From Blastomussa wellsi (taxonomy: Eukaryota; Cnidaria; Anthozoa; Scleractinia; Plerogyridae), in contig OX393561.1 of NCBI GenBank assembly GCA_947652115.1, positions 41,794,926-41,858,925 of the forward strand: a DNA stretch of 64,000 bases. Direction: 5' to 3'. Both the position numbers and the translations under genes were made by a program. Positions 54,610-64,000 of the stretch are shown here, piece after piece. The notes beneath the pieces are model-generated. The model saw nothing but the letters and a program-made list of their open reading frames with translations. It was not told the DNA's origin and did not search any database. Numbering within the stretch: the stretch's first letter is position 1; each line of letters begins with the position of its first letter.

Positions 54610-55205
54610 ATGTCTTCAGCAAATGTGTTGCCCAGTGCACCGCCTGATAATATTTATCCAGAGCTACCCCTCTCAAGAACCCCAGATCAGATCAGCAAAA
54701 TTGAAAAAGAAATAGCCGATGAGGCAGAACATTACAGGCTTGTGTTGAAAAAATATAAAAAAGCTCGGAAAGTGATTCACTATTCCGTGGTCTCTCTTGG
54801 CGCTATATCTGTCGCCCTGTCTTCCGGGGCCGTTGCAACTTCACTCCGGCACTGGTGTCGGAATTGTGGTCGGAGCGCCTATAGCAGGAATAGCAGCCCT
54901 TTAACAAGAAGCTTGAAAGGAAAGTTAATAAACACACGGAAATTCAAGCTCTGGCACTTGCAAAGCATGACTCAATAAAAAGCTCTGTCTCTCAAGCTCT
55001 TGACGATAACGTTATTTCCGACTCAGAATTCAAACAAATAACACGTGAAATGCAGAAATATCGCGAAATCAAAGAGACTTTGCGCTCAAACTTCGCGAAA
55101 AAACAGACCGATTTACGCCAGCCGGATATTGAAAAGATAAAAAAGCAGGTTCTGCAAGAGTTTCAAAAAAAAAAACTGGCGGCGTCCAGCACAAATTTGA
55201 ACTAA
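54610..55205 (+). pseudogene. Polinton protein with hydrophobic hairpin and coiled-coil tail, broken
   Basis: From ATG at 54610 the first 75 codons are helical and end in a hydrophobic stretch (SVVSLGAISVALSSGAVATS). Near 54845 the frame shifts; the next frame continues as a glycine-rich hydrophobic block (GIVVGAPIAGIAAL) and hits TAA near 54902, where some sequence is also missing. From about 54915 to 55205 a third segment gives a Lys/Gln-rich helical tail ending in TAA. At least two lesions. Confidence 0.65.
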
Positions 55206-56058
55206 ACTTTGAAAGAAAAAACACAAAAATCTCTCTGAGTGTTATAAAAAGTAGATAACGCGTTACTGTCACGCGCGACGTTGTGTGACGTTTTTTGTTA
55301 CTGTCACGTGACCTGTCACAAAAAAAGGACAAAACCCTTGTCGTATCAGAAAGTGAAAAACTGCAAGATTTATGTTTGAACGATCGAAAGTCTTTGACAA
55401 GAACAATGGTTAATCGAAGCTCGTTTTATTTTCCTGTGCCTCTTGTATGGCCAGAATAACTTCGTACTATATTCGTTTGATATCTTTCTGCCAAACAGGC
55501 GTTAAAAGTTCGTCTATTGCGTATGCGATGATATGAATTAACAACAAAAACATGTCGCTTTTACTTCTCTCTGAGTTATCAAAGTAACCGCTTCCGTTCA
55601 TATGTTAAACAGAATGATCTAGAACTTCCGGTTTTACGAAATGTACTGACCTCACGTGGAACGTTAAAAAAGACAATAACTTTTCACGTGCTAAACAATA
55701 GAATACATACCAAATCTCCCTGGCAACTGAAAATGTATTAATAGATTTTAAATTTACTTTTCAAACAGTGCATTGCTAGGGAGATTTGGTATGTATTCTA
55801 TTGTTTAGCACGTGAAAAGTTATTGTTTCAGTTGGCTATTCACATGATATTTATTTTCTAAAAATATCTGTATCATATCTCTTGGAAAAAACCCATACAC
55901 ATGATGTCAGCAGGGATCAAATGTATTTTTTAAATATTTGGTCATGGTCGCTTCTATCAGACAAAAAGCTTGTTCGGGCACCAGTACGCCGTGGAAATGC
56001 GATATATATGCTATAAACGAACTTTCTACACCAAGACTTGTGCAGATAATTCTTGAAC
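55206..56058. other. Non-coding right part of the Polinton
   Basis: No element gene is recognised between the last broken gene and the right terminal repeat. It includes a block with GTTACTGTCACG direct repeats near 55260-55315 and the hairpin at 55673-55826. Confidence 0.45.
55673..55826. mobile_element. Hairpin with 48-bp perfect arms inside the Polinton
   Basis: 55673-55720 (ACAATAACTTTTCACGTGCT ... AAATCTCCC) is the exact reverse complement of 55779-55826, with a loop of about 58 bp. Because the arms are identical, it is probably a young foldback insertion into the older Polinton. Confidence 0.93.
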
Positions 56059-56175
56059 AGGAACATAATTCTGCGACACATCCGCTCGCTTGGTTGGGGT
56101 CACGCTCTTTTGTTTACTTCTTGTTCGCGTAACTATTTGCTTCCTCTCATACGTATTTTATAAATGTTTCGCAGT
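56059..56175. repeat. Right terminal inverted repeat of the Polinton
   Basis: AGGAACATAATTCTGCGACACATCCGCTCGCTTGGTTGGGGTCACGCTCTTTTGTTTACT is, with about 15% mismatches, the reverse complement of the left end at 41010-41127. Similarity continues weakly to about 56175. Confidence 0.83.
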
Positions 56176-56180
56176 ATTGA

Positions 56181-56777
56181 GTGAATAGCGACATACGTCC
56201 GTACGACTAAGAGTTACTTTTTTTTGAAAAAAAATAACTCAAAAACGGTTTAATTTTCATTGACTTTCATTGAGCAGGGGCAAACGTATGGGTGGAAAAT
56301 GTGGTGGACACTACTGAAAAATTTAATAAGGATCTAGATCGAGGTAAACGTGCGAGATACGCTTGAAGTCTGGAAAATGGATCCAAATTTCAAAAGATCA
56401 CCCGCTCGCGTGTAGCTTACCAAAAAATAATAAATATGATGAATTTTACATCTAATTGGATTGACAAGAGCGTTTGACAGTTGGCGGAATCAAAACAAAC
56501 TCACTCAGGACCGCATGCACGGGCTCTGGAGAAGATGATGGCAGTGAACAAAGAAGACATAAAACAACGACGTGAATGTATGTTTATTGTAGTTATTTAT
56601 TTGCTACATCCAAGTGAGTAACCGTTCGTTTCACGGTACCGGTGAAAGGTAACAAACTTTATGACCATCATGGCTTACATTACTTCTTTGTCTAAAATAT
56701 CTAATTTTTTCAGTTATTACGTTAAATCACTATTTCTTTGTAGCCTTTTTGAAACCCTTGCAGTGGCAGTCTTCTCG
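56181..56777. other. Host DNA between Polinton and collagen copy B
   Basis: No gene is supported. Unlike the rest of the duplicate, this 3' flank of copy B does not resemble the 3' flank of copy A (30950-31094). AATAAA on the minus strand (TTTATT near 56583) may serve as copy B's polyadenylation signal, about 190 nt after the stop. Confidence 0.4.
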
Positions 56778-57765
56778 TTACTTGGTACACACAGCGCACG
56801 TGAATTCACGGCCGGCGATGTAAGGACTGCATGGAAGTGAGCCACACTGGCCTTGCACGGGGTACAGTAATGCACCATTCTTGCTGGCCTTGGTACCGGC
56901 GACATACTCTGCGTCCTTGTCAACACAGATGAAGTCACGCTGCTTCTTGTGGTTGAAGTATTCAGTCATCAGGTACCCATGATACTCCTCGGTCCAACCA
57001 GATGGACAATCATTCCGTGCGGGCATCATAAGCATTGAACCACGTGATTTGGTGAAGCAAACAGCGCAAGGTGCCTCGTGATCATGGAGGTTTTTCTTAA
57101 ATATGTTGATATCATTGACTTCATACTCAGTGCCATACATGTATCCAGAGTTCTGCCATCCGTCTTTGTACCTGTCGTACTTTGGAGTGTGTGGGAGACA
57201 AAGGTAATTCACTCCACCGCCTTGGTGAGTGTAATGATCACCACCCATTATACCTAAAATTATAAAAAACTACAATCATTATTCTTAATAATTATGCCAA
57301 GTATTCTTTTTCAGCGTTTTGCTTTGTGTGCACCGTCATCAGCTATCTCAAAATTTCAGTTACATATATATCCGCTGCTGCTTTCGTTTCAGTCTTTTAT
57401 CAGACTTCATTTGCGTAGCTTTTTATTTTTCAATATAAGTTGGTTTTATGAACTGGGTTGATAACGTGAATTGGCCACCTTAAGGAGATTCAAGAGCCGA
57501 CGTTTCGAGCGTTAGCCCTTCGTCGCAGCGAATTGAGGAATTGTGGGTCGTGTGTTGTTTATATACAGAAAGATGGAGCTTCGCTATTGGTTGATGCACA
57601 ACGAAATTTCGTTCTATACAAACAACACACGACCCACAATTCCTTGATTCGCTCCGACGAAGGGCTAACGCTCGAAACGTCAGCTCTTGAATCTCTTTAT
57701 GGTGGCCAATTCACATTATCAACCCAGTTGATAAAACCAAATTATATTGTTATACTTCCCACCTA

Positions 57766-57800
<35 letters not shown>

Positions 57801-60800
57801 CTTTTTATTTTACGTTGAGAACACCATCTTTGCAGTTGTAAAGTTTTGACCATGGATAGCTTGAATTTCGAACGACCTGCAGCGCATTTCCTCTTCTCTC
57901 CGAACAAACAAGTGTACATTTAAAAAAAATCACTCACAACAGTTCGAGCTTAAAATAACGTTATTTTAAGCCCTGATGTACCTTTGTAAACAACTTCAGC
58001 ACCACTTGGACATGTGGTCCTTCCCCAGCGAACATACTTCACCCCAGACTTCCCATCTTGGCCTTTTATCCCTTTCGCTCCCTGTGCTCCAGTACTCCCA
58101 ACAGCTCCTCGATCTCCTTTTGGACCAGGAGGACCTGGGACAGAAATACTGGTGCCAGGCTTGCCCGGCTCTCCTGTAATATTAAAACACTTAGCAGCTC
58201 ATTTTAAAAGGGGCAGTGTCACCGAAACAATAAAAGGAGTGATTTTGTTTTTTCATCGCGATACCATCAGGAGCTTTATAGATATCAACTTGCAGAGGTA
58301 AGGTCGACTTTTTCAAGTTATTCCTTGTGGCTTGGAAACAATTGTAGCTAAAAACTAATTGCAACAGTTACCTCTTCATGTTCTAATGGCGCATTTTACG
58401 TCTGAGAGAAATACCTTATTCATAATTTTAGTTCCTTTTTACTTAAAAAGATAAAAAAATCTCCGTGACATTGCTCCTTTAAACAGATTTATCTACATTA
58501 AGAGAAAGTTTGCACCTCGTTTGTACATTTTTGTCTGTAAATGGAGTGAAAAATTAGAATGCTCTTTTACTGACCATTACGTTGTAACTTCCTCTATTGC
58601 ATACCTTTTGGTCCGGCTTTTCCAGGGATCCCAGGAGGTCCCGTAAAACCTTTTCCATTATTTCGGCCATCCCGCCCTACAATGTAACAACGAGTTAAAA
58701 CTCGCAAGAGATTGGTCGTTTTTGTACTGTACTGTACTGCCACGACCTCGAGCCAATATTCCCCAGTACGGCCCTCGCGCTCGGTTAGTAAGAGGTTAAT
58801 ATTTGTCATTAATTGTGTTTGTGTTTGAAATTAATAAACTTTCAAACTATAGTTTATAAATAGAACATTTACTAGAATTTTTACCTCCGCTCTTATGTGA
58901 AGTAGGGTGACAACCCTTGAAAACAATTCTTTTTGAGGAACGATGAAGTATTTTGTCTTGAATAATGTGTTAACTGAATCTATAATTAAGTGGTCTCCAA
59001 ACTAATTGACGTTATTAATTACCCTCAACTTTAAAATCGACTCTTTTGATCTGAGAAATCTGTGTGCTTGTCAATGTCATATTCTAAAATCTACAAACCT
59101 AGTAGGTACGCCAAAAACCACGAGTCAGTTGATTTCGGTTTAAGCAATGCTTCGATTCTGTAGATAAAAAAAAAGCGTAAATGAAGGTCAGTTCGACCAT
59201 TGCAACATTTAAATAATTGCTGCATAAGATGGACACCATACGCTGTCGGATCTTTAAATTACCACAAACCGTGTGAAACCTCAGCAACCTTTTATATTTG
59301 TCAAAAAATCGATCCTACTCTCTCTCTTGTAGGTCGCTAATTATGGTTACACCCTGCAAAACAAGCCTCTGCAGGGAGAAATAAACAAACTGTGACAAAT
59401 GCAAAATTACGTACAAGACATACTAGAAATGGAAAACCTTAGTCACAATAAGGAAAGTCATATATTTCTTTTATTTTAAGTGAATTAATTAGATTTCTAC
59501 AAAGCTAAACAACTTCATTCACCACTGAGAATGTTTTACTGAAAATGGGAAACCTCTAAATAGTTACCATGGAAACCCAATGTAACCCTAACCCAAGGAC
59601 AAATCGGCAATTTTTGTCTCTGAGAATTAATAAAATGCTGTGGCTACAAAAAGAACTACAAAAAAAACCACTATGCCCAGCGACTGAACAAACTATAGTT
59701 AAGTATACAGACTATTAATTGAAACAACTACTACCTAAAGAAAACACACCAGCCATAGCAATGGCACAAAATAGTAAAACTGTACAAAATACAGTAACTG
59801 AATACCTTGAAACTACAGAAGCAACACGAAGAAAATTAAAGCAGCTGCAGAAACTAAAGCAACTACACCGTGAAACTAAAGCAAACAACTACACAAACTA
59901 CGATAACTGCAAAAAAAATCAAATATACAAACTACAGCAACTACGCAAACTACGACAACTACACAAACTAAAGCAACTACACAAACTACAACGACTACAC
60001 AAACAACAACGACTACACAAACAACAACAACTACACAAACAACAACGACTACACAAACAACAACGACTACACAAACAACAACAACTACACAAACTACAAC
60101 AAAGAAATACAGAAACTACAAACTACAGAAAAAGTACAACTAGTGAGATGATCTCAGATAGTGCAGAGTGTTATCTACAACTTAACATGCCGTGGCAAAC
60201 GAGGACACATTGTTGCTGGGAAACAATTTTTGCAAACACAATGTTTCTGTTGCGCAGACGGGCAGACAGGGAAACATTTCTGTCTGTAACGTTTCTTCAT
60301 TTGTCACGGCCGTTAGGATGGTCATCTAAATAGGTGAGAGTACTCCTGCAGGCCTTCTATCCCCACCCCCCCTTTGCCAAATATGAGCAGACAGAAACTT
60401 AAGATATTTTGCTTACTTTTTTACTTGACTTTCTTAAATATTTTTAAAATTAAAAATCGTTTCTCAGAAGCTTTAGTCAAGACAGCTTTTTAATTTTAAC
60501 CTTGGTTTTGACGTCAATCTTAGTTTATTTTAATTGCAATAATGCATTCAAGCAGCAAACCATTCTTGTTCCCAGAGCCCTCGTTTCTTTGGGTCTCGTG
60601 GTTAAAAGAAAACACGTGGCCCTGGGGACGAGGATGGCAGCAAACGTGACTGTCAACGTTTGCAACTTGATACTTTTGTTTGTTTCTTGCAAACGCTTGT
60701 AACTTAATACTTTTGTTTTTCTCTCGGATAAACAAGAACTAATTTAATTATCGAATTGTCACGGAATAGTACATTCTTTTTCCGTTGCCGCCATTCTGTT

Positions 60801-63571
60801 AAAACCACTTAAAATTTTTCTTTGTATACAAGGATATCGATTTATCTAGGAAGCGTTTTAACGAAAAGTATTGAAGGTAAACAGCTTTGCTTGACCAAGA
60901 ATTTCCAGCATCGGTGAAAAGAATACCTTAAACAATAATTAAATTTATATGCGGTTTTCGGAAGGTGTCACGGAGTCTTCTGCAATATTTGGGAACTTTC
61001 CTTGCTTCAAACTTGAAAAAAGTCTTATCCAAACATCAATGTTTTGACTCTTCTTTTTCAGTGAACTTTCTATTAATGCAAAAGATTAAACCCTGGCAGA
61101 GATTTTCGGTAACGCAAGTTCTGGAGGCGCTTGGCAGTGTGCAACAATACCTTGAAATTTAGCAAGTTTACCGTACTGTGACAAAGTCGGGGGAAAGCTT
61201 GAACAACGTTTGCACGTGTGTCCATTAAAAGGAGAAATAGACAAGACGCTGGAGAGAAATAATACGCTTCTCTTTATTTGAACCCTGAAAAACACAATAC
61301 TTTCAAAACTGCAGAAACACTATCAAATACACAGGCTTGGGTTACTCCACACAAAATATGCAACCACAATACTGAACATGATAAAAGTGTCGACACCCAA
61401 AATAAGTCAAAATATTCCTCCTACCCGACTAAAATCAGAGTGTATTAAAACGAACGCGCCTTACACGTTGCATTGTGTTCTACAGCAAGGAAGAGTACAA
61501 GACGTTCTAGTGTGATTCCATATTTTCGTAGTTTAACTTCATCTTGTAGTGTGCCATTCTCGTCCCCAGAGGCCGCGATTCGTTTGGTCAGCACCAAGAA
61601 ATCGATACCTCTGGCAGCAACCAAATTGTGAGCATAGAGAAGAGAGAACTCGTTTTGTAGCTTTCAGCCAATCAGATTTGTCAGATTTGATTTTGTGCAT
61701 GCGCAGAGTGACGGGAAGTCAGGTGTTGGACCTTCCCAGAGGTCGCGATTGTTGGTGCTGACCAAAAGGATCGCGGCCTCTGGGGACGAGAATGGTAGTG
61801 TGCAGTAAAGTAACACAAACTAATCTTCTGCGCATGCGTTGGGAGAAAATCGCTTTGTTTAGGAACTGTAAAGATTGTACCACAAGGCAGGTATTGTGTT
61901 TACTGAAAAATATATATACCTTTTAATGTTAAAGGAGCAGTAGTGCAGATACAAGCGTTTACGTGGTACAGTGCACACAGGTACCTACTAGAACAAACCC
62001 CCTCCGCAAGACTAATTGGTATTAATTAATTAAGCAAACGTTAAAGATTTAAGCAAACATTAGCGCTTTATACCTTTAGTGCCATAATTCCTTAGTGGGT
62101 TAGAAGAGGACAGCCCACAACACATCATCCCAATAGTGCACTCTGAAACTAAAAACTAACAGCAACAACAACAACACAAACTACACCAACTGCACAAACT
62201 ATAGTATCTGCAGCAACTACACAAACTACAACACTGAACTACACAAACGGCAATTACAAAGACTGCAAGTACACAATCAACAAAAACTACATTAACTAAA
62301 CAAGCCACAACAACCGAGGTAACTACACAAGCTATTGTAGCAATTACATAAAACGCAAGAACTACCTGAAATTAATAAAAGGAGCTACAGAAACTTTATC
62401 AATAACTTCGCCAACTACAGCAACTGATGCAATCAAAAATTAGGCCATTTAACTAATAGTTATAATTATACTGTAAGAGTTAAATACGTCTGTTCAACCC
62501 GGCATCCTCCCATGGCCACAACTATTTTTTAGCATTAGTATACCCTGGCTTTTTTAATTTGTATTGCTTTATTAATTTATTTATTTAGGATTCATTATAA
62601 CACTGTAACTGTAATTTCCTATATAACAGCCTTTAATATCAAGATTTTGAGCATTATAGAACTTAACAGTAAATTTTTCGGGCCCATAACACTTGTCAGT
62701 AAACCCCATTTAGGCCCTCCTAAGACAACAATGTAACTCTACAATTATTGAACACCATAGACACCAAGAAATGGAGAAACTGGCTGATTAAACTATTTAG
62801 TTGGCTTGCAGTTACAACATTATTTAGTTTTTAGCCAGTAATATGAGCATTTTTCATACCTCTCTTCCAGCTTTTGTAATCGTTTTTCCATCAAGTTTAC
62901 ACTTTCGGTATGGCTGAGAAAAAGAGAGTTGTAGTGGTAGTGCTAAACTGACTGCAATTCGTTATACATGTAACTGAATTAAATTAACTTTATTTTGATT
63001 ACCACTGGGCTCTTGTATACGTATCCACATACATTTTTTACTTTTTGGATAGCGGAATCAAGTGTGAAGATATATTTGTGAAGTATAACTACATGCCCTT
63101 TTTGATTATCCATGCCCCTTTTGGGATGACTCCCCAGTTCTGAATTAAACAAGCGTTGAAGGTCGGACAATTCTAGTATTGTTTACTTGGTATTTATATC
63201 GATTTCAGTGCAACTGCCTCAGTGGTCTCAATGATGAATTATTTTCGCTGCCATCAATATGGAGTGGAAAAGGGGCGATTTCAAATATTACAATTCTGAA
63301 AAGGAACCGTCACAGGTTTCCTAAAGACGGAGAAAACGAATGCGTACTTTTTCTCAATGGCTTGCAATCTTCCAAGAATGTCCGGCTGCTTTGGAGTGGC
63401 ATTAGATTTCACCGATCTTCCCTCTCGTAGTAGAATGGGAATTTTTTCACCACCGCCGACTGAGTCTTGCTCTTCTCCTGGTCGCACACCTTCCAGACAA
63501 CGGATGTTTTGAGCGGCAATCAACACGACGAACATAGCCACGAAACGGAGGGGGTAAGTGGAAACTTTCAT
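56778..63571 (-). CDS. Short-chain collagen (C4-like), secreted, copy B
   Basis: Six exons: 63571-63348, 62913-62860, 58928-58885, 58676-58605, 58173-57982, 57253-56778. Exon lengths (224, 54, 44, 72, 192, 476 nt) and phases are the same as copy A. Protein plan: signal segment, basic cleavage-like site, coiled coil, two Gly-X-Y exons, cysteine-rich C-terminal domain ending CAVCTK. Differences by eye are few before the last third of exon 6 (for example I/V in exon 1, KGKNG versus KGIKG in exon 5, which keeps Gly-X-Y). The last 50 or so residues differ at about ten places from copy A. All junctions and the frame are intact, so both copies may be expressed. Confidence 0.87.
57455..57787. mobile_element. 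Foldback element, CAACCCAGTTGATAA family (copy B intron 5)
   Basis: Same element as 31770-32105, with both arms and tail present. The copy B left arm retains ATTCAAGAGCCGACGTTTCGAGCG, which copy A has lost in part, and copy B has a short deletion near 57597. It ends at AAACTTACCCCCTC as in copy A, but without the Penelope insertion that follows there. Confidence 0.85.
58715..58800. repeat. Half of the hairpin MITE in copy B
   Basis: Only the right arm (CGAGCCAATATTCCCCAGTACGG to GGTTAGTAAG) is present; the left arm and neighbouring intron sequence are missing and replaced by TACTGTACTGTACTG. This is the main cause of the 345-bp difference between exons 3 and 4 of the two copies. Confidence 0.8.
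59870..60115. repeat. ACTACACAAAC satellite in copy B, shortened
   Basis: Same satellite as 34865-35465 but about 250 bp long and without the 126-bp higher-order period. The upstream and downstream unique flanks match copy A. Additional unique sequence (about 59670-59850) precedes the array in B only. Confidence 0.88.
61550..61797. mobile_element. MITE with ATTCTCGTCCCCAGAGG ends in copy B
   Basis: Terminal inverted repeats identical to those at 36949-37182. The body differs from copy A by an extra TTTGGTCAGCACCAAGAAATCG block near the left end and loss of the inner GGGAAGTCCG hairpin, so the two versions exchanged or lost different parts. Confidence 0.85.
62158..62290. repeat. Remnant of second ACTACACAAAC satellite in copy B
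   Basis: About 130 bp match the start and end of the array at 37555-38135, with the middle missing. Confidence 0.8.
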
Positions 63572-64000
63572 AGCGGACTTTAAGACTCTTTCAGTTAAAT
63601 CACGCTACTTGACGAAAAAGCTAAGAGGATCAAACTTGCCACTATAATACAAGAATACCGAAATGGTATAATCAAGATCAAAGCCTTCCTTGAAATAATG
63701 AAGAAAGGGAATGTGATGAGCAAGCAATACACTATTTCACTGCGTCACCATCGGCGAGAATTTTTTCGCGTTTGCTTATTTTAATTATCATAAAAGATAA
63801 ATCACGACTTTTATTGTGATTCACTGTACTTTTGAAAAACCCCACTGGAGAGATTTTGGTGATTTTTAATCTCAGCGTATTTATTTGCTTGATAGGAATA
63901 GCTAAGAAGAAGTCTGCATATCCTGATTATGAAACACGACTAATTTTGAATCATACTGGAGTCATACTAGACAAAAGATCATAATTATTCCAGTTGTCAA
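63572..64000. promoter_or_regulatory. 5' flank and probable promoter region of collagen copy B
   Basis: Nearly identical to 39411-39835 upstream of copy A, including the small indels in A-rich tracts. The conservation is due to recent duplication, not necessarily to constraint. No TATA box is clearly placed. The duplication continues past the right edge. Confidence 0.5.

Larger units (their letters stand above)
40990..56180. mobile_element. Polinton/Maverick (adintovirus-like) element, decayed
   Basis: About 15 kb bounded by degenerate terminal inverted repeats. It contains a protein-primed DNA polymerase B on the plus strand; integrase, packaging ATPase and major capsid genes on the minus strand; and several small genes in both directions. 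This gene set is diagnostic of Polintons. The four large genes are all frame-broken, so this copy is not intact. A LINE is nested in it at 46837-48195 and a small hairpin at 55673-55826. Target-site duplication was not established because the outer ends of the repeats are too worn. Confidence 0.93.

Noticed and set aside
59719..60333. 204-codon plus-strand frame, Lys/Gln/Leu-rich
   Set aside because: Mostly the ACTACACAAAC satellite of copy B; copy A has no matching frame.

Overview
The window looks like nuclear DNA from an anthozoan cnidarian, most likely a stony coral. The reasons are metazoan genes with compact GT-AG introns, short-chain collagens with a spongin/collagen-C4-type C-terminal domain (which I associate with sponges and cnidarians), and a dense load of Polinton, LINE, Penelope-like, SINE and foldback elements. 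Species assignment is inference only.

Layout. 1-1.1 kb: first exons of a minus-strand gene that leaves the window. 1.1-4.5 kb: intergenic DNA with a 38-bp perfect palindrome, a tRNA-headed SINE and a LINE scrap. 4.6-9.6 kb (minus): a complete, apparently intronless class II phosphoinositide 3-kinase (PIK3C2 type). 10.2-15.8 kb (plus, head to head with PIK3C2 across about 590 bp): a nine-exon gene that joins an RRM to a CD2BP2-like GYF domain. 17.7-24.25 kb (plus): a short-chain collagen gene with two alternative membrane-anchored first exons and one shared collagen plus C-terminal part. 24.3-31 kb: mostly repeats (two large hairpin elements, minisatellites, one decayed unidentified gene).

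31.1-39.4 kb and 56.8-63.6 kb (both minus): two copies of a six-exon secreted short-chain collagen gene, part of a segmental duplication whose second copy reaches the right edge. Every exon has the same length and splice phase in both copies. Copy A carries a 467-bp Penelope-like insertion with a 12-bp target-site duplication and a longer satellite; the last part of the last exon and the 3' flank differ between copies.

40.99-56.18 kb: a Polinton/Maverick (adintovirus-like) element of about 15 kb between the two collagen copies, with degenerate terminal inverted repeats. It has a protein-primed DNA polymerase B, retroviral-type integrase, packaging ATPase, double jelly-roll major capsid protein and several small conserved genes. 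Polymerase, integrase, ATPase and major capsid gene are all broken, while several small structural-type genes remain open. A jockey/CR1-like LINE is inserted in one of the small genes. It is a decayed resident copy.

The collagen genes share one design: an N-terminal anchor or signal, a furin-like basic site, a short coiled coil, 1-2 short Gly-X-Y exons, and one 476-nt exon for the cysteine-rich C-terminal domain. The strongest novelty candidates are the RRM-GYF fusion, the alternative anchored/secreted collagen N-termini, and the duplicated collagen locus split by a Polinton.
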